Source: Epsilonproteobacteria bacterium UBA4036 (GTDB taxonomy: Bacteria; Campylobacterota; Campylobacteria; Campylobacterales; Arcobacteraceae). Taken from it: a DNA stretch of 64,000 bases. Shown piece by piece: positions 42,046-50,908 of this stretch (position 1 is the stretch's first letter; each line of letters starts with the position of its first letter). The DNA lies in contig DGAG01000007.1 in the NCBI GenBank assembly GCA_002382325.1, forward strand, positions 248,001-312,000. Reading direction: 5' to 3'. Both the position numbers and the translations under genes were made by a program. Under the pieces are notes generated by a model that ran no database searches, was not told the DNA's origin, and saw only the letters and a list, made by a program, of their open reading frames with translations.

Positions 42046-42134
42046 TTTTAGCAAATAGAAATTATATAATATTTGATATATCTTATATTATTAGATATAA
42101 TCATAATAGATTAAAACAATTTAAAGGATATATA

Positions 42135-42380
42135 ATGTTAACTTATGGTGTTACAGATATTCAGAATAAACCATCATTAATAAAAGCTATAGATATAGCT
42201 AAGATAATAGATAGAAGAGCTCACACAACTTTAGGATATTTTATCTCTTCAAAATATGATAATTATATTAAACCAATAATTGAAAAAATTGATAGAGAAG
42301 AAAAACTAGCAAAATTAAATAAATTAAAACAACATCAAGATTTAGAATTTGCAGAACTTGGAGTTGATGATGGAATTTAA
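42135..42380 (+). CDS. Phd/YefM-like antitoxin
   Basis: The protein has 81 residues from the ATG at 42135, which has AAAGGA upstream; a longer frame from 42030 has no ribosome site and runs through the res-like region. The YGVTDIQNKPSLIKA start and HTTLGYFISSKYDNYIK match short Phd/YefM-type antitoxins. The charged C-terminus would cover the toxin. It overlaps the toxin gene by 11 bp. Such pairs are known to travel between the transposase and resolvase genes of Tn3-family elements. Confidence 0.75.
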   Translation: MLTYGVTDIQNKPSLIKAIDIAKIIDRRAHTTLGYFISSKYDNYIKPIIEKIDREEKLAKLNKLKQHQDLEFAELGVDDGI

Positions 42381-42705
42381 TAGAGGTGATATAGTAATAG
42401 TTAACCTTTATCCAAAAAAAGGTGATGAAGTTGGAAAAATTAGACCAGCTGTAATTATTTCAGGAAATGATGAAAATTCTATTTTAGATACAGTTATATT
42501 ATTACCTCTTTCAACTGATTTAATAGATGATATGTTTCCATATAGATTAAGAATAGAAAAAAGAGATAATCTAAAAGAAGATTCTGATATTTTAATCAAT
42601 CAAATTAGAACTTTATCAAAAACAAGAATCAAAGAAAAAATTGCAAAACTTTCAAATGAAGAATATGATTTAGTTATACAGGCACTTTGTAAAAATTTTC
42701 ACTAG
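42370..42705 (+). CDS. PemK/MazF-family toxin (endoribonuclease)
   Basis: The protein has 111 residues from Met-Glu-Phe. A start one codon earlier (42367) is equally possible; GGAG precedes both. FNRGDIVIVNLYPKKGDEVG and KIRPAVIISGNDEN are the MazF/PemK hallmarks, and DILINQIRTLSKTRI is the late conserved strand. It probably cleaves RNA when the antitoxin is lost. It is followed by the resolvase gene after 9 bp. Confidence 0.88.
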   Translation: MEFNRGDIVIVNLYPKKGDEVGKIRPAVIISGNDENSILDTVILLPLSTDLIDDMFPYRLRIEKRDNLKEDSDILINQIRTLSKTRIKEKIAKLSNEEYDLVIQALCKNFH

Positions 42706-42714
42706 GATAATCTA

Positions 42715-43263
42715 ATGCTTATAGGATATGCAAGAGTTTCTACAACTGACCAAAACTTAACACTTCAAAAAGATGCTTTAGAAAAAGCTGGATGCGAAAG
42801 AATTTATGAAGATGAACTAAGTGGTACAAAAGATAATCGCCCAGGTCTTTTAAAAGCTCTTGAAATGCTAAGAGAAAATGATACTTTAGTTGTATGGAAA
42901 CTTGATAGATTAGGAAGAAGTGTAAAAAGTTTAATTGAACTTGTTAGCGAACTTAATTCTAAAAATATACATTTTAAAAGTTTAACTGATTCAATAGATA
43001 CATCAACACCAAGTGGAAGATTCTTTTTTCATGTGATGGCAAGTTTAGCCCAAATGGAAAGAGAATTAATTGTTGAAAGAACAAAAGCTGGGCTTGAATC
43101 TGCTAAAAAACTAGGACGTGTTGGTGGAAGAAAAAGAACTATGACCGATAGTAAACTAGCAAGTGCAAAAAAACTTTTAGAATCTGGTATTTCACCAAAA
43201 GATGTAGCAAAAGATTTAGGTGTATCTTTAGCTACACTTTATAGATGGATTCCTGCAACATAA
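42715..43263 (+). CDS. tnpR: Serine resolvase of the Tn3-family element
   Basis: The protein has 182 residues. YARVSTTDQNLTLQKDALEK carries the catalytic serine (Ser9). VVWKLDRLGRS and MASLAQMERELIVERTKAGL are small serine recombinase motifs, and a helix-turn-helix (SPKDVAKDLGVSLATLYRW) ends the protein. It resolves cointegrates at res. Intact length. Confidence 0.94.
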   Translation: MLIGYARVSTTDQNLTLQKDALEKAGCERIYEDELSGTKDNRPGLLKALEMLRENDTLVVWKLDRLGRSVKSLIELVSELNSKNIHFKSLTDSIDTSTPSGRFFFHVMASLAQMERELIVERTKAGLESAKKLGRVGGRKRTMTDSKLASAKKLLESGISPKDVAKDLGVSLATLYRWIPAT

Positions 43264-43303
43264 AAAAATAAAATTTGTTTTTCTCTGTTGTTTATTTTAG
43301 GAA

Positions 43304-43648
43304 TCACAAACTAATATTAAATTTTTGAAGTAAAGAAATCATTATATAATAACTAATAATTGTAATAAATATTGAACCCAATAATGAGATATAGAAGTTA
43401 AAATATTTGAGAAAAATAGGCAAAGTAACAAATAATACTAAAGAGGGAATAACTAACCAAAAAATTGAATATGAAAGTTTTGAGATAGTTTCTACATTTT
43501 TTGTATCAACATATATCCAAATAAAAGCCAACACGGATACAAAAGGTATAGATGCTAAGATAGCTCCAACGAATGAACTTCTTTTTGAAAGTTCTGATAT
43601 ACCCACAATTAAAATAGCAGAAATTAAAACTTTTATAATGTAATACAT
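43304..43648 (-). CDS. DUF3147 family membrane protein
   Basis: The protein has 114 residues and four hydrophobic helices. ELSKRSSFVGAILASIPFVS near the start is typical of DUF3147, whose members often sit beside metal-transport genes. Function is unknown. No clear ribosome site is seen. It starts 56 bp from the end of the YnfA-family gene, on the same strand as the metal operon. Confidence 0.75.
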   Translation of the reverse strand: MYYIIKVLISAILIVGISELSKRSSFVGAILASIPFVSVLAFIWIYVDTKNVETISKLSYSIFWLVIPSLVLFVTLPIFLKYFNFYISLLGSIFITIISYYIMISLLQKFNISL

Positions 43649-43703
43649 TCAAAAATGAAGGAGCTTAGTGTACTCCTATCAAAATTTATCTTGACATTCC
43701 CAA

Positions 43704-44033
43704 TTAGTTTGCTTTATTTCCAATAAATATAATAAATGCTCCAATCATTGCTAAACTTGCACCTATAATATCCCATCTATTAAAACTCTCTCTTTCAACT
43801 AAAACAAGCCAAATTAAAGAAGCTATTATATAAATCCCACCATATATAGCATAAATTCTTCCTGCATTTTCCACATCAATTTTGGTTAAAACATAAGCAA
43901 AAAGAATTAAAGAAATAACCCCTAACACTATCCACCAAGGAGTTTTTCCAAGTCTAAAATACAACCAAAAAGCAAAACAGCCAAATATTTCAAAAAAAGC
44001 TGCTAAAAAGAATATCCCTAAATTACCTATCAT
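43704..44033 (-). CDS. YnfA-family (UPF0060) membrane protein
   Basis: The protein has 109 residues and four membrane helices. FFLAAFFEIFGCFAFWLYFR and GRIYAIYGGIYIIASLIWL are the YnfA hallmarks. The family is related to small multidrug resistance pumps and is often carried with heavy-metal genes. It follows the P-type ATPase gene by 5 bp, so it is cotranscribed. Confidence 0.9.
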   Translation of the reverse strand: MIGNLGIFFLAAFFEIFGCFAFWLYFRLGKTPWWIVLGVISLILFAYVLTKIDVENAGRIYAIYGGIYIIASLIWLVLVERESFNRWDIIGASLAMIGAFIIFIGNKAN

Positions 44034-44038
44034 TTATT

Positions 44039-46123
44039 TTATTTTTCTTTTATCATTCTTAAAATTCTCATAGAGTTAAAAATGGCAAGTAAAGCCACAC
44101 CAACATCTGCAAAAATAGCCTCTTTCATCCCAATGATTGCTCCTGCACCAAGGAAAAGAAAACCAATTTTAACTATCATAATAAAAGCTATATTTTGATA
44201 AACAATTGTTTTGGTTTTTTTAGATATTTTGATGGCATCTACTATCGATTGGATATTATCATTTAAAAGAATAATATCAGCAGATTTTACAGCTAAATCA
44301 CTACCAATTCCACCCATAGCAATTCCAAGATCTGCGTTTGCTAAAGTTGGAGCATCATTTATTCCATCACCTACAAAAGCCGTAGGTTGATTGGTCTGTT
44401 TTTTTATCTTCTCAAAATAAGTCAATTTTTCTTGAGGTAAAAGTTCATATTTTACTTCATCTATGCCCAATGCAGTAGCTACATTTAAAGCAACTTCCTT
44501 TTTATCTCCTGTTAACATATACGTTTTATTGATATTGAGTTTTTTGAGTTCACTAATGATGCTTTTTGCTTCAGTTTTGATAATATCATCTACTACAATA
44601 TAACCTGCAAATACATTATCAATGGCGATTAAGATTGCACTTAAATTCTCTTTTACATCATCATGTTGTATATTAAATTTTGTAAGAAGTTTTGTATTTC
44701 CTATTAAAACTTCTTTGTTATCTACAATTGCTTTTATTCCCATGCCACCAAACTCTTCATGGGTTATTATATGTTTTAAGTCAATTTCTTTACCATAAGC
44801 CTTTACAATAGACAGTGCAATAGGATGCGTTGAAAAACTCTCTGAATAGGCTGCAAGTTTTAAAAGTTCATCTTCTGGCAATAGTTTGCTCTTAATATCT
44901 GTGACTTCAAATACTCCATGGGTAAGTGTACCTGTTTTATCAAATACAATATTTCTTATTTCTGTTAGTTTTTCTACATAGTTTGCACCTTTTACCAATA
45001 CACCTCTTTTAGATATAGCACCAATGGCACTAAAAAAAGATAATGGAACAGAAACCACTAAAGCACAAGGGCAAGAAATTACTAAAAAAATTAATCCTCT
45101 TTCTATCCAATCTGTAAACACTGCTCCTTGGATAAATAATGGGGGAAGTGTACTTAATAAAACAGCAAAAATAACTACAATGGGTGTATATACAGCAGCG
45201 AACTTCGAGATAAATTTCTCAGCAGATGCTTTTTTTGAAGCTGCATTTTCAATGAGTTCTACAATTTTAGCAATAGTTGAATCTTTATAAAGGGATTTTA
45301 CTTTTATATATGAAGCATTTGATATATTGATATAACCACTGATAAGTTCTTCATTTTCATTGATGGTTTTAGGTTTAAATTCACCTGTAATTGTACTTGT
45401 ATCAAAAGAACATTTTTTTGAAAGAAGTATCCCATCTACAGGTACTTTTTCTCCTACTTTAACTAAAATAGTATCGCCGATTTTTACATTTTCAGGTGTT
45501 TTTTGAATAATATTTTCACCCTCTTTAACATTTGCAAATTCAGGTTTAATATCTATAAGTGCATTAATATTATCTCTTGAATTATTAACAGCAACTGCTT
45601 GGAACATCTCTCCTATTTGATAAAATAGCATAACAGCAATCCCCTCAACATATTCACCCAATGCAAAGGCTCCAATAGTTGCAATGCTCATTAAAAAATG
45701 TTCATCAAATACTTTACCATTTTTTATATTTTTAATAGCTTGAAATATTACATCCCGACCAACTAACAAATAAGCAGTTACATATAAAATGAGTTGAAGG
45801 TTTTTATTGCTTACATAGTTGTAAGATATAAATGTTAAAATAATAGAAATAATTGTAATTAATAAAAGTTTTTTATTAAGAAGTTCCCAAAAAGTTCTCT
45901 GTTTTTTTGTTTCATCTTTTATAATTAGGACTTGTTTCTCGATTTTTTGAATCTCATTTTCAATTTTGTCTAATAAATTTTTTTCACTTTTTTGTTCAAA
46001 ACTCAAAGTCGAAGTAGCAAAATTTAATTTTACATTACTAAGTTCATCGAGTTCATTTAATCTTTTTTCGATTTTTCCCGCACAATTTGCACAATCAAGA
46101 TTTTGAAGTTTTACTGTTGTCAT
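44039..46123 (-). CDS. Heavy-metal P1B-type ATPase (Zn/Cd/Pb class)
   Basis: The protein has 694 residues. An N-terminal HMA domain with Cys11 and Cys14 (DCANCAGKIEKR) precedes membrane helices, the TGEFKP actuator motif, the ion-binding CPC (VISCPCALVVS), the phosphorylation motif FDKTGTLTHG and GDGINDAPTLANADLGIAMG. The CPC helix and overall size fit the ZntA/CadA class that exports divalent Zn, Cd or Pb; copper type is less likely. It is part of the island's metal-resistance cluster. Confidence 0.9.
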   Translation of the reverse strand: MTTVKLQNLDCANCAGKIEKRLNELDELSNVKLNFATSTLSFEQKSEKNLLDKIENEIQKIEKQVLIIKDETKKQRTFWELLNKKLLLITIISIILTFISYNYVSNKNLQLILYVTAYLLVGRDVIFQAIKNIKNGKVFDEHFLMSIATIGAFALGEYVEGIAVMLFYQIGEMFQAVAVNNSRDNINALIDIKPEFANVKEGENIIQKTPENVKIGDTILVKVGEKVPVDGILLSKKCSFDTSTITGEFKPKTINENEELISGYINISNASYIKVKSLYKDSTIAKIVELIENAASKKASAEKFISKFAAVYTPIVVIFAVLLSTLPPLFIQGAVFTDWIERGLIFLVISCPCALVVSVPLSFFSAIGAISKRGVLVKGANYVEKLTEIRNIVFDKTGTLTHGVFEVTDIKSKLLPEDELLKLAAYSESFSTHPIALSIVKAYGKEIDLKHIITHEEFGGMGIKAIVDNKEVLIGNTKLLTKFNIQHDDVKENLSAILIAIDNVFAGYIVVDDIIKTEAKSIISELKKLNINKTYMLTGDKKEVALNVATALGIDEVKYELLPQEKLTYFEKIKKQTNQPTAFVGDGINDAPTLANADLGIAMGGIGSDLAVKSADIILLNDNIQSIVDAIKISKKTKTIVYQNIAFIMIVKIGFLFLGAGAIIGMKEAIFADVGVALLAIFNSMRILRMIKEK

Positions 46124-46188
46124 TGATATTTTTCCTTTAAAGTAAAAGATAAGAGATGTTAAATATCTCTTATCTTACTTATTTTTCG

Positions 46189-46581
46189 TTAATTAAATGC
46201 AAAAGAACCTTTTGAAGTTCGAGTAACTCCTCCTGTCATTATATTATATGTGATAACGTATCCATATTCACCCTTTTCTGAAAGCGTAACATTAAATGAA
46301 TAGTTTTTTTTATCATTTACTTTATTACTATTATACTCAACTACTTCACCATTTGGTTTATATACTTTTAAATTTACATTTACTCCATCTAAAGATTTAG
46401 TTTTATAAAGAATTTTAACGTTAAATTCATTATCTCCTAATTTTAATTCATCGTACACTTTTACTAAAACTCTATAGTCTTTAGTAGTTTGATGTGATAA
46501 ATATATCTCTTTTGCATTTAAAGAAGTAGTCCCACTTAATAAAATTCCTGATACAAGTAATATTCTGAGTAAATTTTTCAT
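46189..46581 (-). CDS. Small periplasmic protein, YtkA/FixH-like beta fold
   Basis: The protein has 130 residues with a signal peptide (about 1-23, ending near LNAKE). The body is beta-strand rich: VKVYDELKLGDNEFNVKILY, KVYKPNGEVVEYNS, FNVTLSEKGEYGYVITY. This resembles the YtkA/FixH-type domains found beside metal-efflux genes. No cysteine or histidine cluster is present. It lies between the P-type ATPase and the RND pump genes, 29 bp after the latter. Confidence 0.6.
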   Translation of the reverse strand: MKNLLRILLVSGILLSGTTSLNAKEIYLSHQTTKDYRVLVKVYDELKLGDNEFNVKILYKTKSLDGVNVNLKVYKPNGEVVEYNSNKVNDKKNYSFNVTLSEKGEYGYVITYNIMTGGVTRTSKGSFAFN

Positions 46582-46610
46582 TTTTTTCCTTTTGTTTGAT
46601 TTAAATTATA

Positions 46611-49600
46611 TTATTGAGCTTTTAAGCTAACTGTGACTTTTTCTTCTCCATGATGATCGTTTTTATAAAACAAATAATATGTTGAAGGTAAAATCAGAAG
46701 GGTTAATAGTGTTGAACTTATTATTCCTCCAATTACAACGACGGATAAGGGATATTGTATTTCACTTCCTACTCCTGTAGCAAACAACAAAGGTAAAATA
46801 CCAAAAAGTGTTGTAAATGCTGTCATTAAAACAGGTCTGAGTCGCAATAGTGTTGCATCTTTTAGAAGAGTTTTTAAATCCACATGGGGAAATTTTTCTC
46901 TTAATTCATCGATAAAACTAACAAGTACGATTCCATTGAGTATAGCAATAGCAAAAATTGCAATAAATCCTACAATAGCAGATACCGATAAATATACACC
47001 ACTTGCTACCAACGCTAAAATAGCACCAATTAAACCAAATGGAACATTCAATAAAATCAATAAGGCTTTTTTTAATGAATTAAAGGCAGTATATAATAGC
47101 AATATTACAAGAAATACTGATAAAGGTACTAGTATCATAAGCTTTTGCGTAGCTTCCTGCATATTTTTAAAATCACCTGCCCATTCTATAAAATAACCCG
47201 TTGGCATATCCACTTTTTCTTGTATTATCTCATTTGCTTCTTTAACAAATGATGCAATATCTCTTCCATCAACTTCTATAGAAAGTACCATATAACGATT
47301 TAAATTCTCTCTTTTAATAAATGAGGGACCTTGAACAATCGATATTTTACTGATTTGTTCTAATGTTACAACAGCTCCTGAAGAAGAACGCAAGGTTAAT
47401 TCTTTAATACTTTGAATATCCTTTTTAGCATTTTCTATTTTTGCGACAATACCAAATCGTTTTACACCTTCAATTTTTTCTGTAACTTCTTCTTCTCCTA
47501 TACCATTTCGAATCACACTCATTACTTCATCAACATTAATTCCATATCGAGCAAGTGCCAAATAATCAGGTTCAATTTTAATTTGAGATTGTCCCAATTG
47601 TGATTCAAGACTCAATTGTTTTGCACCATCAATATCACTAATGTTTTGCTGTATTTTTGTGGCAATATCATTAAGTACTTTTTGGTCATTTCCAAATACT
47701 TTTATGGCTAATTCAGCTTTAACACCTGCTAATAACTCTTCAACTCTCATAGCAATAGGTTGTGTAGGAACAAATTGTACATATTCAAACTTTTTCTCAA
47801 GTTTTTCATTAAGTTCATTTGTCAATTGTTCTAAATCTTCAATATCATTACTAAGCGTTAATAAGACTTCCATATAGTTTGGTTGAGCAGTTTCACCTTT
47901 TTCACTTCTTCCCATCATTGATAAAACAGAAAGAACCTCTTTGGGATACTCTTTTAAGATATACTTCTCAACTTCTTGTGCCATTTCAACTGATTGACTA
48001 AGACTTGTTCCAGGAATTGCTACTACTCTGTACATGATTGATTCTTCATTTAAAGTTGGCATAAACTCTCGTCCTTGAAAAGACAATAATGCAACGCAGA
48101 TAAAAAACAAAGCAGATATACCTATAAAAAGCTTTTTTGCATTATTTAAAGCAAAAACCAATATTGGACTGTATCCATGTTTAATCTTTTTCATAATTGA
48201 GTTATCAGAACTCTTTGCTGGTTTTAGCAATAAGTAAGTTAATACAGGAACTAAGATTAAAGCAACAGCTAATGAACCCAACATAACAAATACAATATTA
48301 ATCGCCATAGGACTGTAGAGTTTTCCTGCTAAACCACCTAAACTTAACAATGGTATAAATACTGCTGCAATAACTAAAATAGCAAATGTTACAGGAGTAG
48401 CTACTTCTTTTGTGGATTCTGCGACAATTTCAAATTTACTTTTATCTTTTTCATTATGAAGTTTTCTAAAAGTATTTTCAACAATTACAATGGTACCATC
48501 AACAATCATACCAACTGCAATTGCTAAACCACTTAGACTCATCAAGTTTGCACTTAATCCAAAATACTCCATAAGTAAAAAGGCAATAAGTAAAGATACA
48601 GGTAATGATAATATAACAATAAATGCGGAACGAAGTTCAAATAAGAATAAAAACAGTACAATTGCAACTAAAACAACTCCTGAAGTTAATGCAGATGTCA
48701 TAGTATTCATTGCTTTTAATGTGATTTCTGAACGGTCATAAATTGGGTTTATTTCTACACCATCTGGCAATGTTGAGTTAACTGTTAAAATTTTTTCTTT
48801 TAATAATTCAACTACTTTTGCCGCATTTGTTTCTGTTCTTTGTAATACCATTCCAATAACAGCTTCTTTTCCATCAATAGAGATGGCTCCAAATCTTGGC
48901 ATCGAACCTATTTGTACTTTTGCAACATCTTGAATAACGATTGCTTGTCCATTTTGTGATTTAATCACACTATTTTTTATATCATCAATATTTTTATATA
49001 AACCAGCACCTCGAATAAGATACTGTTCTTTATTAAACTCTAAATATTGTCCACCTGCTGCTATATTACTTCGTTGTAGTGCTTGAACGACATCATCATA
49101 AGTAATATTTAAGCTTTGTAGCTTTTTAGTATCAATTAAGACATCATATTGTTTTTCTTTTCCTCCCCATCCAATGACTTCTTCAACACCTTTTACACTT
49201 TTAAACAAAGGACTTACAATATACTCTTGCATTTCTCTTAACTCTTGCAAAGAGTATTGATTGTTTTTATCTTTTATCTCATACCAAAATACTTGTCCTA
49301 AACCTGTTGTATTGGGTCCAAGTGTAGGTTTTCCCCAACCATTTGGAATGTCAACTGTATTTAATCGCTCACTTACAAGTTGTCTTAGGAAGTTTATATC
49401 CATATCATCTTCAAAAAATATAGAGACATACGATAATCCAAATATAGAATTGGACGTTATCATTTCAACGCCTGCCATACCAGATATTGCTGATTCAATC
49501 GGATAAGTAATTAACTTTTCAATATCTTCTGCAGAATTCCCTGGGCTTTCTGTATAAATCACTACTTGCTTAGGCGTAATATCAGGAAATGCATCAACAG

Positions 49601-49703
49601 GGATATTTTTATAGGCTCTAAATCCCAATGCACAAATGGATATAAAAAGAACAATGACTAAAAGTCTGTATTTTAAAGATAGGTCAATAAGTTTATTTAA
49701 CAT
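46611..49703 (-). CDS. Heavy-metal efflux RND pump (CzcA/CusA family)
   Basis: The protein has 1030 residues with twelve membrane helices and two large periplasmic loops. YKNIPVDAFPDITPKQVVIY is the HME-family N-terminal signature. AIAVGMIVDGTIVIVENTFR in helix 4 carries the charged proton-relay residues of CzcA/CusA, not the DD pair of drug pumps. It moves metal ions through CzcB-like and CzcC-like partners. The ion (Zn/Cd/Co or Cu/Ag) is not settled by sequence; the neighbouring ZntA-type ATPase favours Zn or Cd. Confidence 0.93.
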   Translation of the reverse strand: MLNKLIDLSLKYRLLVIVLFISICALGFRAYKNIPVDAFPDITPKQVVIYTESPGNSAEDIEKLITYPIESAISGMAGVEMITSNSIFGLSYVSIFFEDDMDINFLRQLVSERLNTVDIPNGWGKPTLGPNTTGLGQVFWYEIKDKNNQYSLQELREMQEYIVSPLFKSVKGVEEVIGWGGKEKQYDVLIDTKKLQSLNITYDDVVQALQRSNIAAGGQYLEFNKEQYLIRGAGLYKNIDDIKNSVIKSQNGQAIVIQDVAKVQIGSMPRFGAISIDGKEAVIGMVLQRTETNAAKVVELLKEKILTVNSTLPDGVEINPIYDRSEITLKAMNTMTSALTSGVVLVAIVLFLFLFELRSAFIVILSLPVSLLIAFLLMEYFGLSANLMSLSGLAIAVGMIVDGTIVIVENTFRKLHNEKDKSKFEIVAESTKEVATPVTFAILVIAAVFIPLLSLGGLAGKLYSPMAINIVFVMLGSLAVALILVPVLTYLLLKPAKSSDNSIMKKIKHGYSPILVFALNNAKKLFIGISALFFICVALLSFQGREFMPTLNEESIMYRVVAIPGTSLSQSVEMAQEVEKYILKEYPKEVLSVLSMMGRSEKGETAQPNYMEVLLTLSNDIEDLEQLTNELNEKLEKKFEYVQFVPTQPIAMRVEELLAGVKAELAIKVFGNDQKVLNDIATKIQQNISDIDGAKQLSLESQLGQSQIKIEPDYLALARYGINVDEVMSVIRNGIGEEEVTEKIEGVKRFGIVAKIENAKKDIQSIKELTLRSSSGAVVTLEQISKISIVQGPSFIKRENLNRYMVLSIEVDGRDIASFVKEANEIIQEKVDMPTGYFIEWAGDFKNMQEATQKLMILVPLSVFLVILLLYTAFNSLKKALLILLNVPFGLIGAILALVASGVYLSVSAIVGFIAIFAIAILNGIVLVSFIDELREKFPHVDLKTLLKDATLLRLRPVLMTAFTTLFGILPLLFATGVGSEIQYPLSVVVIGGIISSTLLTLLILPSTYYLFYKNDHHGEEKVTVSLKAQ

Positions 49704-49711
49704 AATACCCC

Positions 49712-50908
49712 CTAGTGCCCATGTCCGTCACCCATTGATGATTTTAATACCAATGACTTCACATAATATGTTTTATCGCTGACATACTCTTCATTAATAT
49801 TTAAGCCTTCAATGGCAACATAAGAGTCATCTTGATTAACAATTTTTACATCTCTTGCTTCATATTGAGGTTCTTCTTCATGAGAATCACCCTCTTTTTT
49901 ATGTTCATCATTATGTTCATCATTATGTTCATCTTTATGCCCATCTTTATCTTCATGCTTATCTTCTTTATCATGCTCATCATTGTGTTCTTTACTGCTT
50001 TTTGCTTTCTCTTCATGAGCTTCCTGTTTTGGTACAAAAACAACCCATTCATTATTTAAAAAAGTCAGTGCGGTTTTTTTAACTGCCAAATATTTTTTAT
50101 CAGTATTGATATATAAAGTAGAGTTAATATATGAATTGATAAATAATCCATCAATAGGTTCATTTATACTTGATAACACAATAATTCTTTGAGTGGTTTC
50201 ATCCAATTCAGGCAAGATTTTATCTATATAAGTGGCAAAGGTTTTGTTATTATGTGTAATAGTAATTTTTTGTCCCACTTTTAAATCATTTGCATAGGAT
50301 AAAGGAATATAAGATTTAAGATAAAAAGCTTGTTCTTTAACAACCGTAGCTATTTCTGTGTCTTTTGAAACAGTTGCATGTTTTCCTTTTAACAATGTTC
50401 CAATACGTCCTGCATTGTGTGCTCTTAAAATATATTTTGATGTAGTATTACTTATATTTTTTGTTTCTATTCCTAAGGTCTCTAACTGTGATGTTAAGGT
50501 CTCAAGTTTGGCTAACATTTCATTGTTTTCAATATTGATACGATTTAATGCTTCTAAAGATATGATACCTTTATCATAAAGCTGTTTGTTGGCTTCATAC
50601 GTTTTATTCATACTCAAATATTGATTTTTTAAAGAGAGATATTCAGCACTCATTTTTGACAGTTCAATTGATTCAATCAAAGCTATTTTTTGACCTTTGT
50701 TAACTGTTTCTCCTTCTTTAACATAGTACTCTGTAATTTGACCATCCAACAAAGTCATGATGGATTGTTTTGCCGAAGAGAGCTGAACAATTTTTGAATT
50801 TAATTCAATTGATTTCCCAAATTCATGAATTTGAACTTTTTCTATGGGTATTTCAATCGCATAAAGTCCAATAATAAAAGATAAACTAATTAATAAGATT
50901 TTGTGCAT
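49712..50908 (-). CDS. Periplasmic adaptor of metal RND pump with His-rich insert
   Basis: The protein has 398 residues with a signal peptide, then the lipoyl/barrel adaptor fold (YYVKEGETVNKGQKIALIES, coiled coil, GRIGTLLKGKHATVSKDTEI). A His/Asp/Glu/Lys-rich segment of about 50 residues (roughly 295-345) repeats Asn-Asp-Glu-His units, and the protein ends GDGHGH. Such His-rich parts in CzcB proteins bind divalent metal in the periplasm. It overlaps the outer-membrane component gene by 23 bp and lies 8 bp before the pump gene. Confidence 0.9.
   Translation of the reverse strand: MHKILLISLSFIIGLYAIEIPIEKVQIHEFGKSIELNSKIVQLSSAKQSIMTLLDGQITEYYVKEGETVNKGQKIALIESIELSKMSAEYLSLKNQYLSMNKTYEANKQLYDKGIISLEALNRINIENNEMLAKLETLTSQLETLGIETKNISNTTSKYILRAHNAGRIGTLLKGKHATVSKDTEIATVVKEQAFYLKSYIPLSYANDLKVGQKITITHNNKTFATYIDKILPELDETTQRIIVLSSINEPIDGLFINSYINSTLYINTDKKYLAVKKTALTFLNNEWVVFVPKQEAHEEKAKSSKEHNDEHDKEDKHEDKDGHKDEHNDEHNDEHKKEGDSHEEEPQYEARDVKIVNQDDSYVAIEGLNINEEYVSDKTYYVKSLVLKSSMGDGHGH
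49901..49936. repeat. Tandem 12-bp repeat in the His-rich segment
   Basis: ATGTTCATCATT occurs twice in tandem (49901-49912, 49913-49924), and a third unit differs by one base (ATGTTCATCTTT, 49925-49936). On the coding strand each unit encodes about one Asn-Asp-Glu-His block. Slippage would change the number of His blocks without a frameshift. Confidence 0.75.

Larger units (their letters stand above)
38896..43263. mobile_element. Tn3-family transposition module (tnpA, TA pair, tnpR)
   Basis: Transposase, a res-like region, antitoxin, toxin and serine resolvase form the core of a Tn3-family transposon. The metal-resistance genes that follow to about 52.5 kb are probably its cargo. I could not find the 38-bp terminal inverted repeats or a 5-bp target duplication with certainty. 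The 84-bp inverted repeats at 38747 and 52785 are the only matching sequences near the two expected ends. Confidence 0.8.

Noticed and set aside
42030..42134. Longer N-terminus for the antitoxin gene
   Set aside because: The extra 35 codons have no ribosome site and cover a res-like half-site; the ATG at 42135 has AAAGGA upstream.
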